The notes beneath the pieces were generated by a model that saw only the letters and a list, made by a program, of their open reading frames with translations, was not told the origin of the DNA and made no database searches. Positions 1-5,580 of a DNA stretch of 13,382 nucleotides are shown here, in pieces. Every line of letters begins with the position of its first letter. The stretch's first letter is position 1. Origin of the DNA: Lachnospiraceae bacterium AM48-27BH (GTDB lineage: Bacteria > Bacillota > Clostridia > Lachnospirales > Lachnospiraceae); contig QUFC01000069.1 of assembly GCA_003478355.1 (NCBI GenBank), positions 1-13,382 of the forward strand, in the 5' to 3' direction. Position numbers and translations under genes: made by a program.

Positions 1-257
<257 letters not shown>

Positions 258-349
258 ATAAGGAATTAGGGAGCGGCAAAAGCCGCAAGTTGTAACGGAT
301 GAATAGGTTTTCAGTGTGTGGTTTTGAGGGTACGTACCTTCAAGTATAT
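258..349 (+). other. 23S-tRNA spacer with two hairpins and no 5S gene
   Basis: This 92-nt spacer is too short for a 5S rRNA gene (about 117 nt) and does not resemble one. It contains a GCGGC/GCCGC hairpin with an AAAA loop (273-286). It also holds a near-perfect 20-bp palindrome, TTGAGGGTACGTACCTTCAA (324-343, central GGTACGTACC exact). Neither is followed by a T-tract, so they look more like RNA-processing structures, for example RNase III substrates in the rRNA-tRNA precursor, than terminators. That role is inferred. Confidence 0.6.
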
Positions 350-422
350 TCCTCGATAGCTCAGTCGGTAGAGCACGCGGCTGTTAACCGCGCTGTCGTA
401 GGTTCGAGTCCTACTCGGGGAG
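350..422 (+). tRNA. tRNA-Asn (GTT), first copy
   Basis: A 73-nt cloverleaf. The acceptor arms TCCTCGA/TCGGGGA pair and the discriminator base is G. The D-arm contains AGCTCAGTCGGTAGAGC, the anticodon loop CTGTTAA carries GTT, and the T-arm GTAGG-TTCGAGT-CCTAC is complete. CCA is not encoded. It is the first tRNA after the 23S gene and is probably co-transcribed with it. Confidence 0.96.
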
Positions 423-465
423 TTTCGCATAGCGGCCAGAAGGCGTCTGCAGCATAAAGTCTAAA

Positions 466-537
466 GGCCCCATGGTCAAGCGGTTAAGACATCGCCCTTT
501 CACGGCGGTAACACGAGTTCGAATCTCGTTGGGGTCA
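466..537 (+). tRNA. tRNA-Glu (TTC)
   Basis: A 72-nt cloverleaf. The acceptor GGCCCCA pairs with TGGGGTC (one G-T wobble) and the discriminator is A. The anticodon loop CTTTCAC carries TTC, and the T-arm ACGAG-TTCGAAT-CTCGT is complete. CCA is not encoded. It lies 43 nt after the first tRNA-Asn in the same array. Confidence 0.96.
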
Positions 538-543
538 TTATAT

Positions 544-584
544 GGCGACATAGCCAAGCGGTAAGGCGTGGGTCTGCAACACCA
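544..584 (+). pseudogene. truncated tRNA-Cys (5' half only)
   Basis: This segment matches the 5' half of a tRNA-Cys: acceptor strand GGCGACA, D-arm GCC-AAGCGGTAA-GGC, and anticodon loop CTGCAAC with GCA. It stops abruptly after the anticodon stem. The block GGTCTGCAACACCA (571-584) is identical to the same block in the intact tRNA-Cys (750-763). The sequence after it is unrelated and AT-rich. No T-arm and no TGTCGCC acceptor partner appear before the next tRNA begins at 614, so it cannot fold as a tRNA. It is a relic of recombination, deletion or an old integration event. Confidence 0.85.
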
Positions 585-613
585 CAAACTAAGGAGTCAA
601 ATAATATATCTAT

Positions 614-686
614 TCCTCCTTAGCTCAGTCGGTAGAGCATGCGGCTGTTAACCGCAGTGTCGTTGGTTCGAGTCCAACAGGGGGAG
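614..686 (+). tRNA. tRNA-Asn (GTT), second copy
   Basis: A 73-nt cloverleaf. The acceptor TCCTCCT pairs with AGGGGGA and the discriminator is G. The anticodon loop CTGTTAA carries GTT, and the T-arm GTTGG-TTCGAGT-CCAAC is complete. It differs from the first tRNA-Asn mainly in compensating stem positions, so both look functional. Its 5' acceptor strand could also pair with CTAAGGAG at 589-596 in the spacer (CTCCTTAG at 616-623), which may be coincidence. Confidence 0.96.
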
Positions 687-722
687 CTACAAACCCAATA
701 ATTGTGCAAAATAACTAAATAC

Positions 723-794
723 GGCGCAGTAGCCAAGTGGTAAGGCAATGGTCTGCAACACCAGTATTCACCGGTTCAAATCCGGTCTGCGCCT
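723..794 (+). tRNA. tRNA-Cys (GCA), intact; likely integration target
   Basis: A 72-nt cloverleaf. The acceptor GGCGCAG pairs with CTGCGCC and the discriminator is T, as expected for tRNA-Cys. The anticodon loop CTGCAAC carries GCA, and the T-arm ACCGG-TTCAAAT-CCGGT is complete. It is the last tRNA before the terminator and the nearest chromosomal gene to the integrase. Its 3' end is therefore the best candidate for the attachment site. The gene remains intact, as expected when an element restores the tRNA end on insertion. Confidence 0.96.
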
Positions 795-797
795 CTT
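763..797 (+). other. candidate attachment site (attL) at the tRNA-Cys 3' end
   Basis: Tyrosine integrases of ICEs and prophages often recombine at the 3' end of a tRNA gene and leave the tRNA whole. Here an intact tRNA-Cys faces an integrase gene about 345 bp away with no other gene between. No second copy of this tRNA 3' end lies inside the window, so the far junction (attR) and the exact core cannot be defined. The crossover could instead lie beyond the terminator, between 841 and 1139. Confidence 0.35.
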
Positions 798-840
798 AAA
801 AAGCCCAGAAAATCAAGGTTTTCGAGGCTTTTTCTTTTTT
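798..840 (+). terminator. Rho-independent terminator of the rRNA/tRNA operon
   Basis: Arms AAAAAGCC (798-805) and GGCTTTTT (826-833) pair. An inner stem GAAAA/TTTTC (808-812/819-823) continues it across a small internal loop. The hairpin is followed by a T-run to 840. It sits 3 nt after the tRNA-Cys end. Confidence 0.9.
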
Positions 841-867
841 CAAAATCCTATAATTCTGTCTAAAAAA

Positions 868-883
868 ATAAGGTGGCAAAATT
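868..883 (+). repeat. TAAGGTGG direct repeat, copy 1 (putative integrase arm site)
   Basis: ATAAGGTGGCAAAATT here matches ATAAGGTGGCAGAATT at 1062-1077 in 15 of 16 positions. Its position between the tRNA and the integrase gene suits an arm-type integrase binding site. The binding role is inferred from position and repetition. Confidence 0.55.
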
Positions 884-1050
884 ATAGGAAAGAAAAAGTT
901 CACAATTTTTTCTACAAGTCCATTTTTCCATAATCCAATTCCCTTTTTTAAAAAATTAATTCTAAAATATAAGTTTTCATGCTTTAATATTTATAGATAT
1001 GTCCGCCAAAAACCGTTAAAAACCTTATAAAATCAAGTAAAATCGTTTCG

Positions 1051-1077
1051 TAAGGTGGACGATAAGGTGGCAGAATT
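1051..1077 (+). repeat. tandem TAAGGTGG direct repeats, copies 2 and 3 (putative integrase arm sites)
   Basis: TAAGGTGG occurs at 1051-1058 and again at 1063-1070, a 12-bp period or roughly one helical turn. This resembles the paired arm-site repeats at the ends of Tn916-like and lambda-like elements. Together with copy 1, three copies lie within the 345-bp gap between tRNA-Cys and the end of int. The rest of the 841-1139 gap is AT-rich, and I see no gene in it. Confidence 0.6.
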
Positions 1078-1139
1078 TTGCTTGTTACAGCCTGTGCCAT
1101 CATACTGTAGACAACCATTTCCTCTGTTAAGCGGAAGAT

Positions 1140-2354
1140 TTATGCAATCATAGCATCAATTAAACTTACCTTACGTTCACTGTCTGTATGAACATAAGTA
1201 CGCATGATCACCTCATAGTTATCGCCAATGATTTCAGCAGCTTCCTTTATTTCTCCCATATTGTGAGTCTGCCGGATCAGATTTGTTGCAAAAGTGTGCC
1301 GTAGTGCATGAAGATTATATTCTGGAATCTCAGCACGCTTACAAATTTTCTTTAGCGTATTGGCTAAATTTTGGATTGTAGGGCTGACACCATTTTGCGT
1401 AGATAATATCAAATCTGGAAAAACCCGATTTTTATCGTATAGCTCCATCATACATGATAGTGAAAATTCAGCTTCCTTGTTTAATGGAATAGTCCGTAAA
1501 CTATTTGGGTATTTTGGAGGAGTCAAAATCATTTTAGTCCGTTTTTTTGAGCCGACTTCTCGGTTTTTGACCCTGCTAAGCGTATGTGTGATTTTAATGC
1601 CACGCCGTCCTAAAAAGGGCACGATAGAAGATTGACCTAATGCAAGCAATTCACCACCACGTAAACCTGTGTTTAAAAGGAATACAATGGCAGGACCATA
1701 TCTATACAAATAGCGTTCGTTTTTATTTGGACTGGGTTCCATTGCAATTTCTTTTATGATCTGCTCATGTTCTGGTGGGATGATTGAGATTTCCTTTGTT
1801 TCTACAGGAAGAACGGATTCTTCCGGCATTATCACCCGATTTAAAATATCAGAAAAGTTTTTTGGCAGTTCGCCGAGAGAAATTGCTGTTTTAATCATTG
1901 CAGACCAAAATAAGTAAATTTTCTTTAATGATGAATAACTCAGGATTTCCTTTTTGGCATTAATCGTTGCTGTAATATCATCAGCAGTCAGATTAGAAAA
2001 TGTTTTGCTAAAAGCATCCGTATCTTTTAAATGATTTTCGTATGTTTTTTCTAATCGATCCAGACTGGTTTGTTTGAATTTGCCAGCTTCAACCATGAGA
2101 CTTTTGCGGAATAAGTATTTGTTCGCATAGTCCTGTACTTTGATGTTTGAAGTAATTGCGTCTTGTATTGCGACTTTTATCTTCCAGTCATCTAATAATG
2201 CTTTCGCTTCTCCTTTGGTAGGAGCATTAAACTCCTTGTCCGGTAGCCCTTTTTTTCTATATCGGGCAGTCCATCCTCCTCTCTTATTTGGAAATAGTGA
2301 TCCATCCCCTTTGGATCTTCTTTTTTGTTGTGTACCTTTCGTTGTTCTCGCCAT
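1140..2354 (-). CDS. int: tyrosine recombinase / integrase of the element
   Basis: A 404-aa site-specific recombinase that would integrate and excise the element by strand exchange through a covalent 3'-phosphotyrosine. The N-terminal 60 residues are basic with a GSLFPNKRGGWTARYRKKG segment, typical of an arm-binding domain. A helical core-binding (SAM-like) domain spans about 70-175. The catalytic domain shows Arg232 in NTGLRGGELLAL, a probable beta-hairpin Lys (Lys281 region), His349 and Arg352 in HALRHTFAT, and the nucleophile Tyr387 in MRTYVH. The usual second His/Trp (LGH motif) is Asp378 here (IIGDNY), which is unusual but sits in an otherwise complete fold. The ATG start follows AAAGGGAA. 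The gene reads toward tRNA-Cys and follows the xis-like gene, the Tn916-like order. Full length for the family. Confidence 0.95.
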   Translation of the reverse strand: MARTTKGTQQKRRSKGDGSLFPNKRGGWTARYRKKGLPDKEFNAPTKGEAKALLDDWKIKVAIQDAITSNIKVQDYANKYLFRKSLMVEAGKFKQTSLDRLEKTYENHLKDTDAFSKTFSNLTADDITATINAKKEILSYSSLKKIYLFWSAMIKTAISLGELPKNFSDILNRVIMPEESVLPVETKEISIIPPEHEQIIKEIAMEPSPNKNERYLYRYGPAIVFLLNTGLRGGELLALGQSSIVPFLGRRGIKITHTLSRVKNREVGSKKRTKMILTPPKYPNSLRTIPLNKEAEFSLSCMMELYDKNRVFPDLILSTQNGVSPTIQNLANTLKKICKRAEIPEYNLHALRHTFATNLIRQTHNMGEIKEAAEIIGDNYEVIMRTYVHTDSERKVSLIDAMIA

Positions 2355-2387
2355 GAATAGTTCCCTTTCTTTAATGAGATATTCATG
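2352..2387 (-). promoter_or_regulatory. hairpin that would sequester the int start codon
   Basis: The 8-bp arms CATGAATA (2352-2359, plus strand) and TATTCATG (2380-2387) are a perfect inverted repeat. In the int mRNA the ATG start codon lies inside one arm. The Shine-Dalgarno AAAGGGAA lies in the 20-nt loop. This geometry suggests translational control of integrase. No experiment supports it here. Confidence 0.5.
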
Positions 2388-2393
2388 CCAAAT

Positions 2394-2428
2394 CAGGTAT
2401 AAGGTCTATTTTAATATAGCCAAGCCTG
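2394..2428 (-). promoter_or_regulatory. inverted repeat in the xis-int gap
   Basis: Arms CAGG (2394-2397) and CCTG (2425-2428) enclose an inner stem GG-T-CTAT / ATAG-CC (2403-2409/2416-2421). It lies between the excisionase and integrase genes and has no T-tract on the minus strand. It is a possible RNA structure that separates or tunes expression of the two genes. Confidence 0.35.
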
Positions 2429-2452
2429 ATTGACAATAACTTTCTAAAGGGC

Positions 2453-2653
2453 CTAAAAGAATATTTGCTTTCCTATGTTTTTCTTGAGAAACTCCTGAAT
2501 AGAAGCTGGCGAAGTAAAATATTGCCGCCCAACTTTTGTAACGGGAAGAATTCCACTGTCAAGAAGTTCCCTGGTTTTTGTTTTTCCAATGCCGAGCATG
2601 GATGCTATCTCCTGAACGGAGTATGCTTTAAAGAGATTGTCTGTTTCACTCAA
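2453..2653 (-). CDS. excisionase-like / MerR-type helix-turn-helix protein
   Basis: A 66-aa DNA-binding protein with a winged helix-turn-helix of the MerR/excisionase type. The pattern YSVQEIASMLGIGKTKTREL, then DSGILPVTKVGRQYFTS, then IQEFL, is the classic helix-turn-helix plus wing layout. Such proteins bind near att sites and bend DNA to favour excision; some also regulate int. A GTG at 2662 would give 69 aa, but that codon overlaps the Shine-Dalgarno GAGGTGA. The TTG at 2653, five bases after it, is the likelier start. The stop is 98 bp before int, in the same orientation, so xis and int are probably co-transcribed. The family is clear; the Xis role is inferred from context. Confidence 0.8.
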   Translation of the reverse strand: MSETDNLFKAYSVQEIASMLGIGKTKTRELLDSGILPVTKVGRQYFTSPASIQEFLKKNIGKQIFF

Positions 2654-2694
2654 TATAATCACCTCTATAAATTAGATTAATGAAAGGGTAGACA

Positions 2695-2816
2695 TATCAG
2701 GAAACCGTTTCCTATGCCATGTTTCATGCACGTATGAGGTGTTACTATGTAATCATCAAGCTGCAGGCGTGCATTTATGCGACACTATCTGCAGCACCTA
2801 TATACATTTCCTGATA
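2695..2816. repeat. nested, cloverleaf-like inverted repeats upstream of xis
   Basis: The outer arms TATCAGGAAA (2695-2704) and TTTCCTGATA (2807-2816) are a perfect 10-bp inverted repeat. Inside lie AGGTG (2737-2741) and CACCT (2795-2799), a small hairpin TTAC-TAT-GTAA (2742-2752), and GCTGCAG (2760-2766) against CTGCAGC (2789-2795). The last pair encloses GCAT-TT-ATGC (2771-2780). AGGAAA can alternatively pair with TTTCCT at 2708-2713. The region starts about 40 bp upstream of the xis start. It could be a protein-binding control region, an xis leader RNA, or a processing or transfer-related site. I cannot choose among these. Confidence 0.5.
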
Positions 2817-3026
2817 AGGTATAAAATTATCAAGGTACAATAGCGTAAGACTTGGTTTTGTCTTAACAATTTCATTAAGTAATTAACTGAGATTTTTTCA
2901 GATTGAACAGATTATGTACTTTTTATTAAAAATTTTTCTATAAACTTGAAAAAAGAGAGATGGGATACGTGATATTTCAATATTCTAATTGAAGTCATAT
3001 ATGCAAAGCATAGTATTTAAAAACAT
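2817..3026. other. AT-rich intergenic stretch without a recognisable gene
   Basis: Apart from a TAAGAC/GTCTTA hairpin (2846-2851/2860-2865, 8-nt loop) and ATGC-AAA-GCAT at 3001-3011, I see nothing here. There is no open frame with a plausible ribosome binding site, no RNA gene and no repeat family. Confidence 0.5.
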
Positions 3027-3038
3027 ACAATATATTGT
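3027..3038. promoter_or_regulatory. 12-bp palindrome upstream of the promoter (operator candidate)
   Basis: ACAATATATTGT is a perfect palindrome ending 9 bp before the -35 element at 3048. Further operator-like repeats overlap the promoter itself: TACTATA at 3056-3062 and 3071-3077, and the inverted TATAGT at 3082-3087. No regulator gene for them is visible here. Confidence 0.4.
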
Positions 3039-3047
3039 GCATGAAGA

Positions 3048-3076
3048 TTGACATATACTATATCATGTGCTACTAT
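3048..3076 (+). promoter_or_regulatory. sigma-A-type promoter for the RNA/leader and probably the operon
   Basis: A consensus -35 TTGACA (3048-3053), a 17-bp spacer and a -10 TACTAT (3071-3076) predict a start near 3083. It is the best promoter match in the 730-bp intergenic region. It points at the structured RNA and the operon beginning at 3388. Confidence 0.7.
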
Positions 3077-3082
3077 ACTGCT

Positions 3083-3242
3083 ATAGTTAATTTTATGCGT
3101 ACCCATAGGGGGAGTTTTGGATTTGTATAAATCCGAAGACTCAAGGAGAGCAGTAAGGCTGCTTATTCCGCATAAGTTGTTTATGATTGTACAAAGTGTC
3201 ACTATCTGTCCTTATGGGGCAATAGCGGCACTTTTGTTTTTT
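3083..3242 (+). ncRNA. candidate structured small RNA or attenuated leader (family not recognised)
   Basis: This segment is bounded by a strong promoter and a strong terminator and holds no credible open frame; the only early ATG gives a four-codon peptide without a ribosome binding site. It folds on paper into a long hairpin: GAGTTTT (3112-3118) pairs with AAGACTC (3136-3142), then GGATTT/AAATCC with a GTAT loop and a single bulged G at 3135. An AGCAG/CTGCT hairpin (3149-3163) follows. It is mutually exclusive with CTTAT/ATAAG (3162-3176), so the RNA could switch. The terminator stem comes last. It might be a trans-acting small RNA, an antisense-type copy or transfer control RNA, or a leader whose terminator gates the operon. 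I do not recognise a known riboswitch class. Confidence 0.5.
3193..3242 (+). terminator. long Rho-independent terminator upstream of the operon
   Basis: AAAGTGTC (3193-3200) pairs with GGCACTTT at its far end. CTAT/ATAG and TGTCC/GGGCA continue the stem imperfectly to a TTAT-type loop. The run TTTTGTTTTTT follows. It ends the RNA begun at 3083, either fully or as an attenuator with read-through to the gene at 3388. Confidence 0.8.
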
Positions 3243-3387
3243 CGGTAATATTATCAGGGATATGAGAATGGATAGCGAAGGAATACTTCACTTTTCATTC
3301 TTTTTTTATGCCCTAATGAAAGGCAGGATTGCCACAATCAGCTTTGGCTGTTTATGGATAAATAAATTTAAGAAAGGTGGTACACAC
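3243..3387 (+). other. 5' leader of the operon's first gene
   Basis: It contains AGAATG/CATTCT (around 3266-3302) enclosing GAAG/CTTC and followed by a T-run, a weaker terminator-like element. It also has GGCA-GGAT-TGCC, and CAGC-TTTG-GCTG flanked by CCA/TGG just upstream of the ribosome binding site AGAAAGGTGG (3371-3380). An in-frame ATG at 3262 exists, but it lacks a ribosome binding site and the 42 added residues look non-coding. Confidence 0.4.
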
Positions 3388-4530
3388 ATGAAAGAAACAA
3401 AGATTTATGCAGATGAGTTTTGCACTACATTTGCAAGTACAACGGAGATGCTGGAATTTCTGGCTGAGAGGGCAAAGCAGTCCAAGTGGATTCGTAAGCC
3501 TACCAGGATGCTAAAACTGGTTCCATTGGAAAAGGAGGCAGAAACCATTGAAGAAGCCTGTGAAAAAGAACTGGAAGGAATAGTAGAGGATACAGAAAAG
3601 AATACCCAGTTGGTATTAAAAGTGAACAAGGATTTTTATCCGGTTCGTGACTGTGCTATCCATACAATTCTGAAAAGAGCCGGCATTAATGGAACAGGAT
3701 TAAAGAAACTGGAGAAAGCTACTTATGCAAAGGTAGTAAACTACTGTCTTCAGGTAGCGAAAGGAGATGCCTTAATCAAGGTGGCAGATGGAAAAGTATC
3801 TGCAGTACATGGCGGTGATGATCATGATTACTGTGTACTGGATATGCAGACAATCTTCAATATGACAAGTGATTATCTGAAAGCACATTTTAAGGGAAGT
3901 ACGTATCTGGAGGGTTCTGGAAGTTTTGACCATTCCATTGTGTCTGCTATGTGGACTTTAGGGGGAAATCAGGAACTTTTGGATACTTATCACCAGGCTT
4001 TGGAGGATCATGGAATTGAGGATAAGAGCCTTGCTCCTGCACTGCGCCTGACTACTTCTGATGTAGCAGTAAGTGGTGTGAATCTGTATCCCATGATGCT
4101 CTCACAAACCAGTAACCGTGTCATTAACCTGGGCAGTCCTATCAAACTGTCACATGATAGAGGGGCGACCTTACAGGATTTCCGGAATAATCTGGATAAA
4201 ATTTTTTCCCGTTATCAGGAAGCAGTTAAAGGAATTGTTGGTTTGATGGATATAGATATCCAAAACCCTGTAAACTGTCTGCATCTGATTATGAAGGAAC
4301 TCAAAATCAATCAGAAAATCCGAAATGAAGTAGTAGATCTTTTTGTGGGACAATATGGGGAAGAACCATGCACAGCTCATGATCTTTATTTTGCCATGCA
4401 CGAAGCTGCATTCTTTGCTGCTTGTGAAGGATTTTCTGCACCACGGATTTTAAAATTGGAAGAAGATATTGCAAAAACACTGGCCTTTGACTGGAAAGGG
4501 TTTGATGTATATGGAACGATTAAATTATAA
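3388..4530 (+). CDS. DUF932-like mobile-element protein of unknown function
   Basis: A 380-aa soluble protein and the first gene of the long operon. The start at 3388 follows AGAAAGGTGG with a 7-nt gap. The N-terminal 100 residues are charged, with an acidic EKEAETIEEACEKELEG segment. The middle and C-terminal parts contain LRLTTSDVAVSGVNL, SPIKLSHDRGATLQDF, then DIQNPVN, and a C-terminal CTAHDLYFAMHEAAFFAACE segment. This order recalls DUF932/plasmid-LGT-type proteins found on phages and plasmids, but the match is by impression only. There is no signal peptide or membrane segment. It sits 12 bp before the YqaJ exonuclease, so a role in element DNA processing or replication is plausible. No biochemical function can be assigned. 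Confidence 0.8.
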   Translation: MKETKIYADEFCTTFASTTEMLEFLAERAKQSKWIRKPTRMLKLVPLEKEAETIEEACEKELEGIVEDTEKNTQLVLKVNKDFYPVRDCAIHTILKRAGINGTGLKKLEKATYAKVVNYCLQVAKGDALIKVADGKVSAVHGGDDHDYCVLDMQTIFNMTSDYLKAHFKGSTYLEGSGSFDHSIVSAMWTLGGNQELLDTYHQALEDHGIEDKSLAPALRLTTSDVAVSGVNLYPMMLSQTSNRVINLGSPIKLSHDRGATLQDFRNNLDKIFSRYQEAVKGIVGLMDIDIQNPVNCLHLIMKELKINQKIRNEVVDLFVGQYGEEPCTAHDLYFAMHEAAFFAACEGFSAPRILKLEEDIAKTLAFDWKGFDVYGTIKL

Positions 4531-4542
4531 GGAGGAAATGAG

Positions 4543-5580
4543 ATGAATACAGCATTAAATTATCAGCCGGAAGTTCTTGTAGATACAGCAGATTTGAGCC
4601 GAGAAGATTGGTTGGATTACCGGCGTCTTGGTATTGGCGGAAGCGATGCAGCGGCAATCATGGGTGTATCCCCATTTGCGACAATCAGGGATTTGTATTT
4701 TGATAAAATTGGTGTTACGCCAGTAATCGAAGAAGAGGAAGAAAACTGGGTAGCGAAAGAAGTGGGACACCGCCTGGAAGATTTGGTTGCCATGATTTTT
4801 GCAAAGAAGACGGGGCTTGAAGTTTTCCCTGTACGAAAAATGTTCCGGCATCCGCTATATCCGTTTATGTTGGCGGATGTGGATTACTTTATCCGTTTCC
4901 CAGATGGAAGCATTGGAATTTTGGAATGTAAGACCTGCAATTACAATGCAAAAGACAAATGGGCAGATGATGGGATTCCTGAAAACTATGTTTTGCAGGT
5001 TCGTCATTATCTTGCAGTCATGAATATGAATAAAGCATATATTGCCTGCCTTTATGGAAACAATGAAAATGAATTTGTTTATCGGTGTCTGGAACGGGAT
5101 AGAATGGAGGAAGAAGAACTTATTGAACAGGAGAAATACTTCTGGGAAGAATATGTGGAGAAGAAAATAGAACCACCGTATTCCGGGAAGCCAGATCTCA
5201 TTTTGTCTAGTATCCGGAAATATAAGGGTTACGCAGACAAATCAATTCCTGAAATCAGCATATCTAGCTTGGAATCACGCAGTCTTGAAAAATATCTTAA
5301 ATTATCTGAAGAAAAATCCCAATTGGAAAAAAGAAAAAAGGAGATTGAAGCGGAACAACGTGCATTGAGCGTACCGTTTGTCGAGCTTCTTGGACAAGGG
5401 TGTAAGGCAGTGATCGAGGATGGGAGTTTCCGTTACCGGATTACTTATAATCCTACGATACGCACCCAGATTGGAAAAGAAAATATGGAGAAACTGAAAA
5501 ATCAGCATCCGGATATCTACGAAGAATACACAAGCACTACAGAAAGCAGGATTTTCCGGATTAAAAAGGAGGTTGCATAA
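4543..5580 (+). CDS. YqaJ-family viral recombinase (lambda-type 5'-3' exonuclease)
   Basis: A 345-aa PD-(D/E)XK nuclease of the YqaJ/lambda exonuclease group. It would resect double-strand ends to expose 3' single strands for an annealing protein. The N-terminal hallmark LGIGGSDAAAIMGVSPF lies at residues 29-45. A helix with Glu80 (EVGHRLEDLVA) is followed by the catalytic core: Asp112/Asp114 in ADVDYF, Glu128 and Lys130 in ILECKT, and Gln152 in YVLQVRHYL. A coiled-coil-like charged stretch (EEKSQLEKRKKEIEAEQ) is near residue 260. All catalytic residues are present, so it should be active. The Shine-Dalgarno GGAGG directly follows the previous stop, and the stop codon overlaps the next start by one base. 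Its likely partner is the annealing protein at 8292. Confidence 0.92.
   Translation: MNTALNYQPEVLVDTADLSREDWLDYRRLGIGGSDAAAIMGVSPFATIRDLYFDKIGVTPVIEEEEENWVAKEVGHRLEDLVAMIFAKKTGLEVFPVRKMFRHPLYPFMLADVDYFIRFPDGSIGILECKTCNYNAKDKWADDGIPENYVLQVRHYLAVMNMNKAYIACLYGNNENEFVYRCLERDRMEEEELIEQEKYFWEEYVEKKIEPPYSGKPDLILSSIRKYKGYADKSIPEISISSLESRSLEKYLKLSEEKSQLEKRKKEIEAEQRALSVPFVELLGQGCKAVIEDGSFRYRITYNPTIRTQIGKENMEKLKNQHPDIYEEYTSTTESRIFRIKKEVA

Noticed and set aside
544..686. A tRNA-Cys interrupted by an intron
   Set aside because: Only about 30 nt lie between the break and the next complete tRNA. No 3' half follows, so an intron is not possible here.
748..933. 61-aa open frame on the plus strand
   Set aside because: It starts inside the tRNA-Cys gene and runs through the terminator, with no ribosome binding site.
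2140..2433. 97-aa plus-strand open frame over the int start
   Set aside because: It is antisense to the well-supported integrase, with no ribosome binding site and no recognisable product.
3017..3202. 61-aa open frame on the minus strand across the promoter and RNA region
   Set aside because: No ribosome binding site, and it overlaps a clear promoter and a structured transcript on the plus strand.
3262..3387. Upstream in-frame start extending the DUF932-like protein by 42 residues
   Set aside because: There is no ribosome binding site, and the added residues are hydrophobic and look non-coding. The start at 3388 has AGAAAGGTGG in good position.
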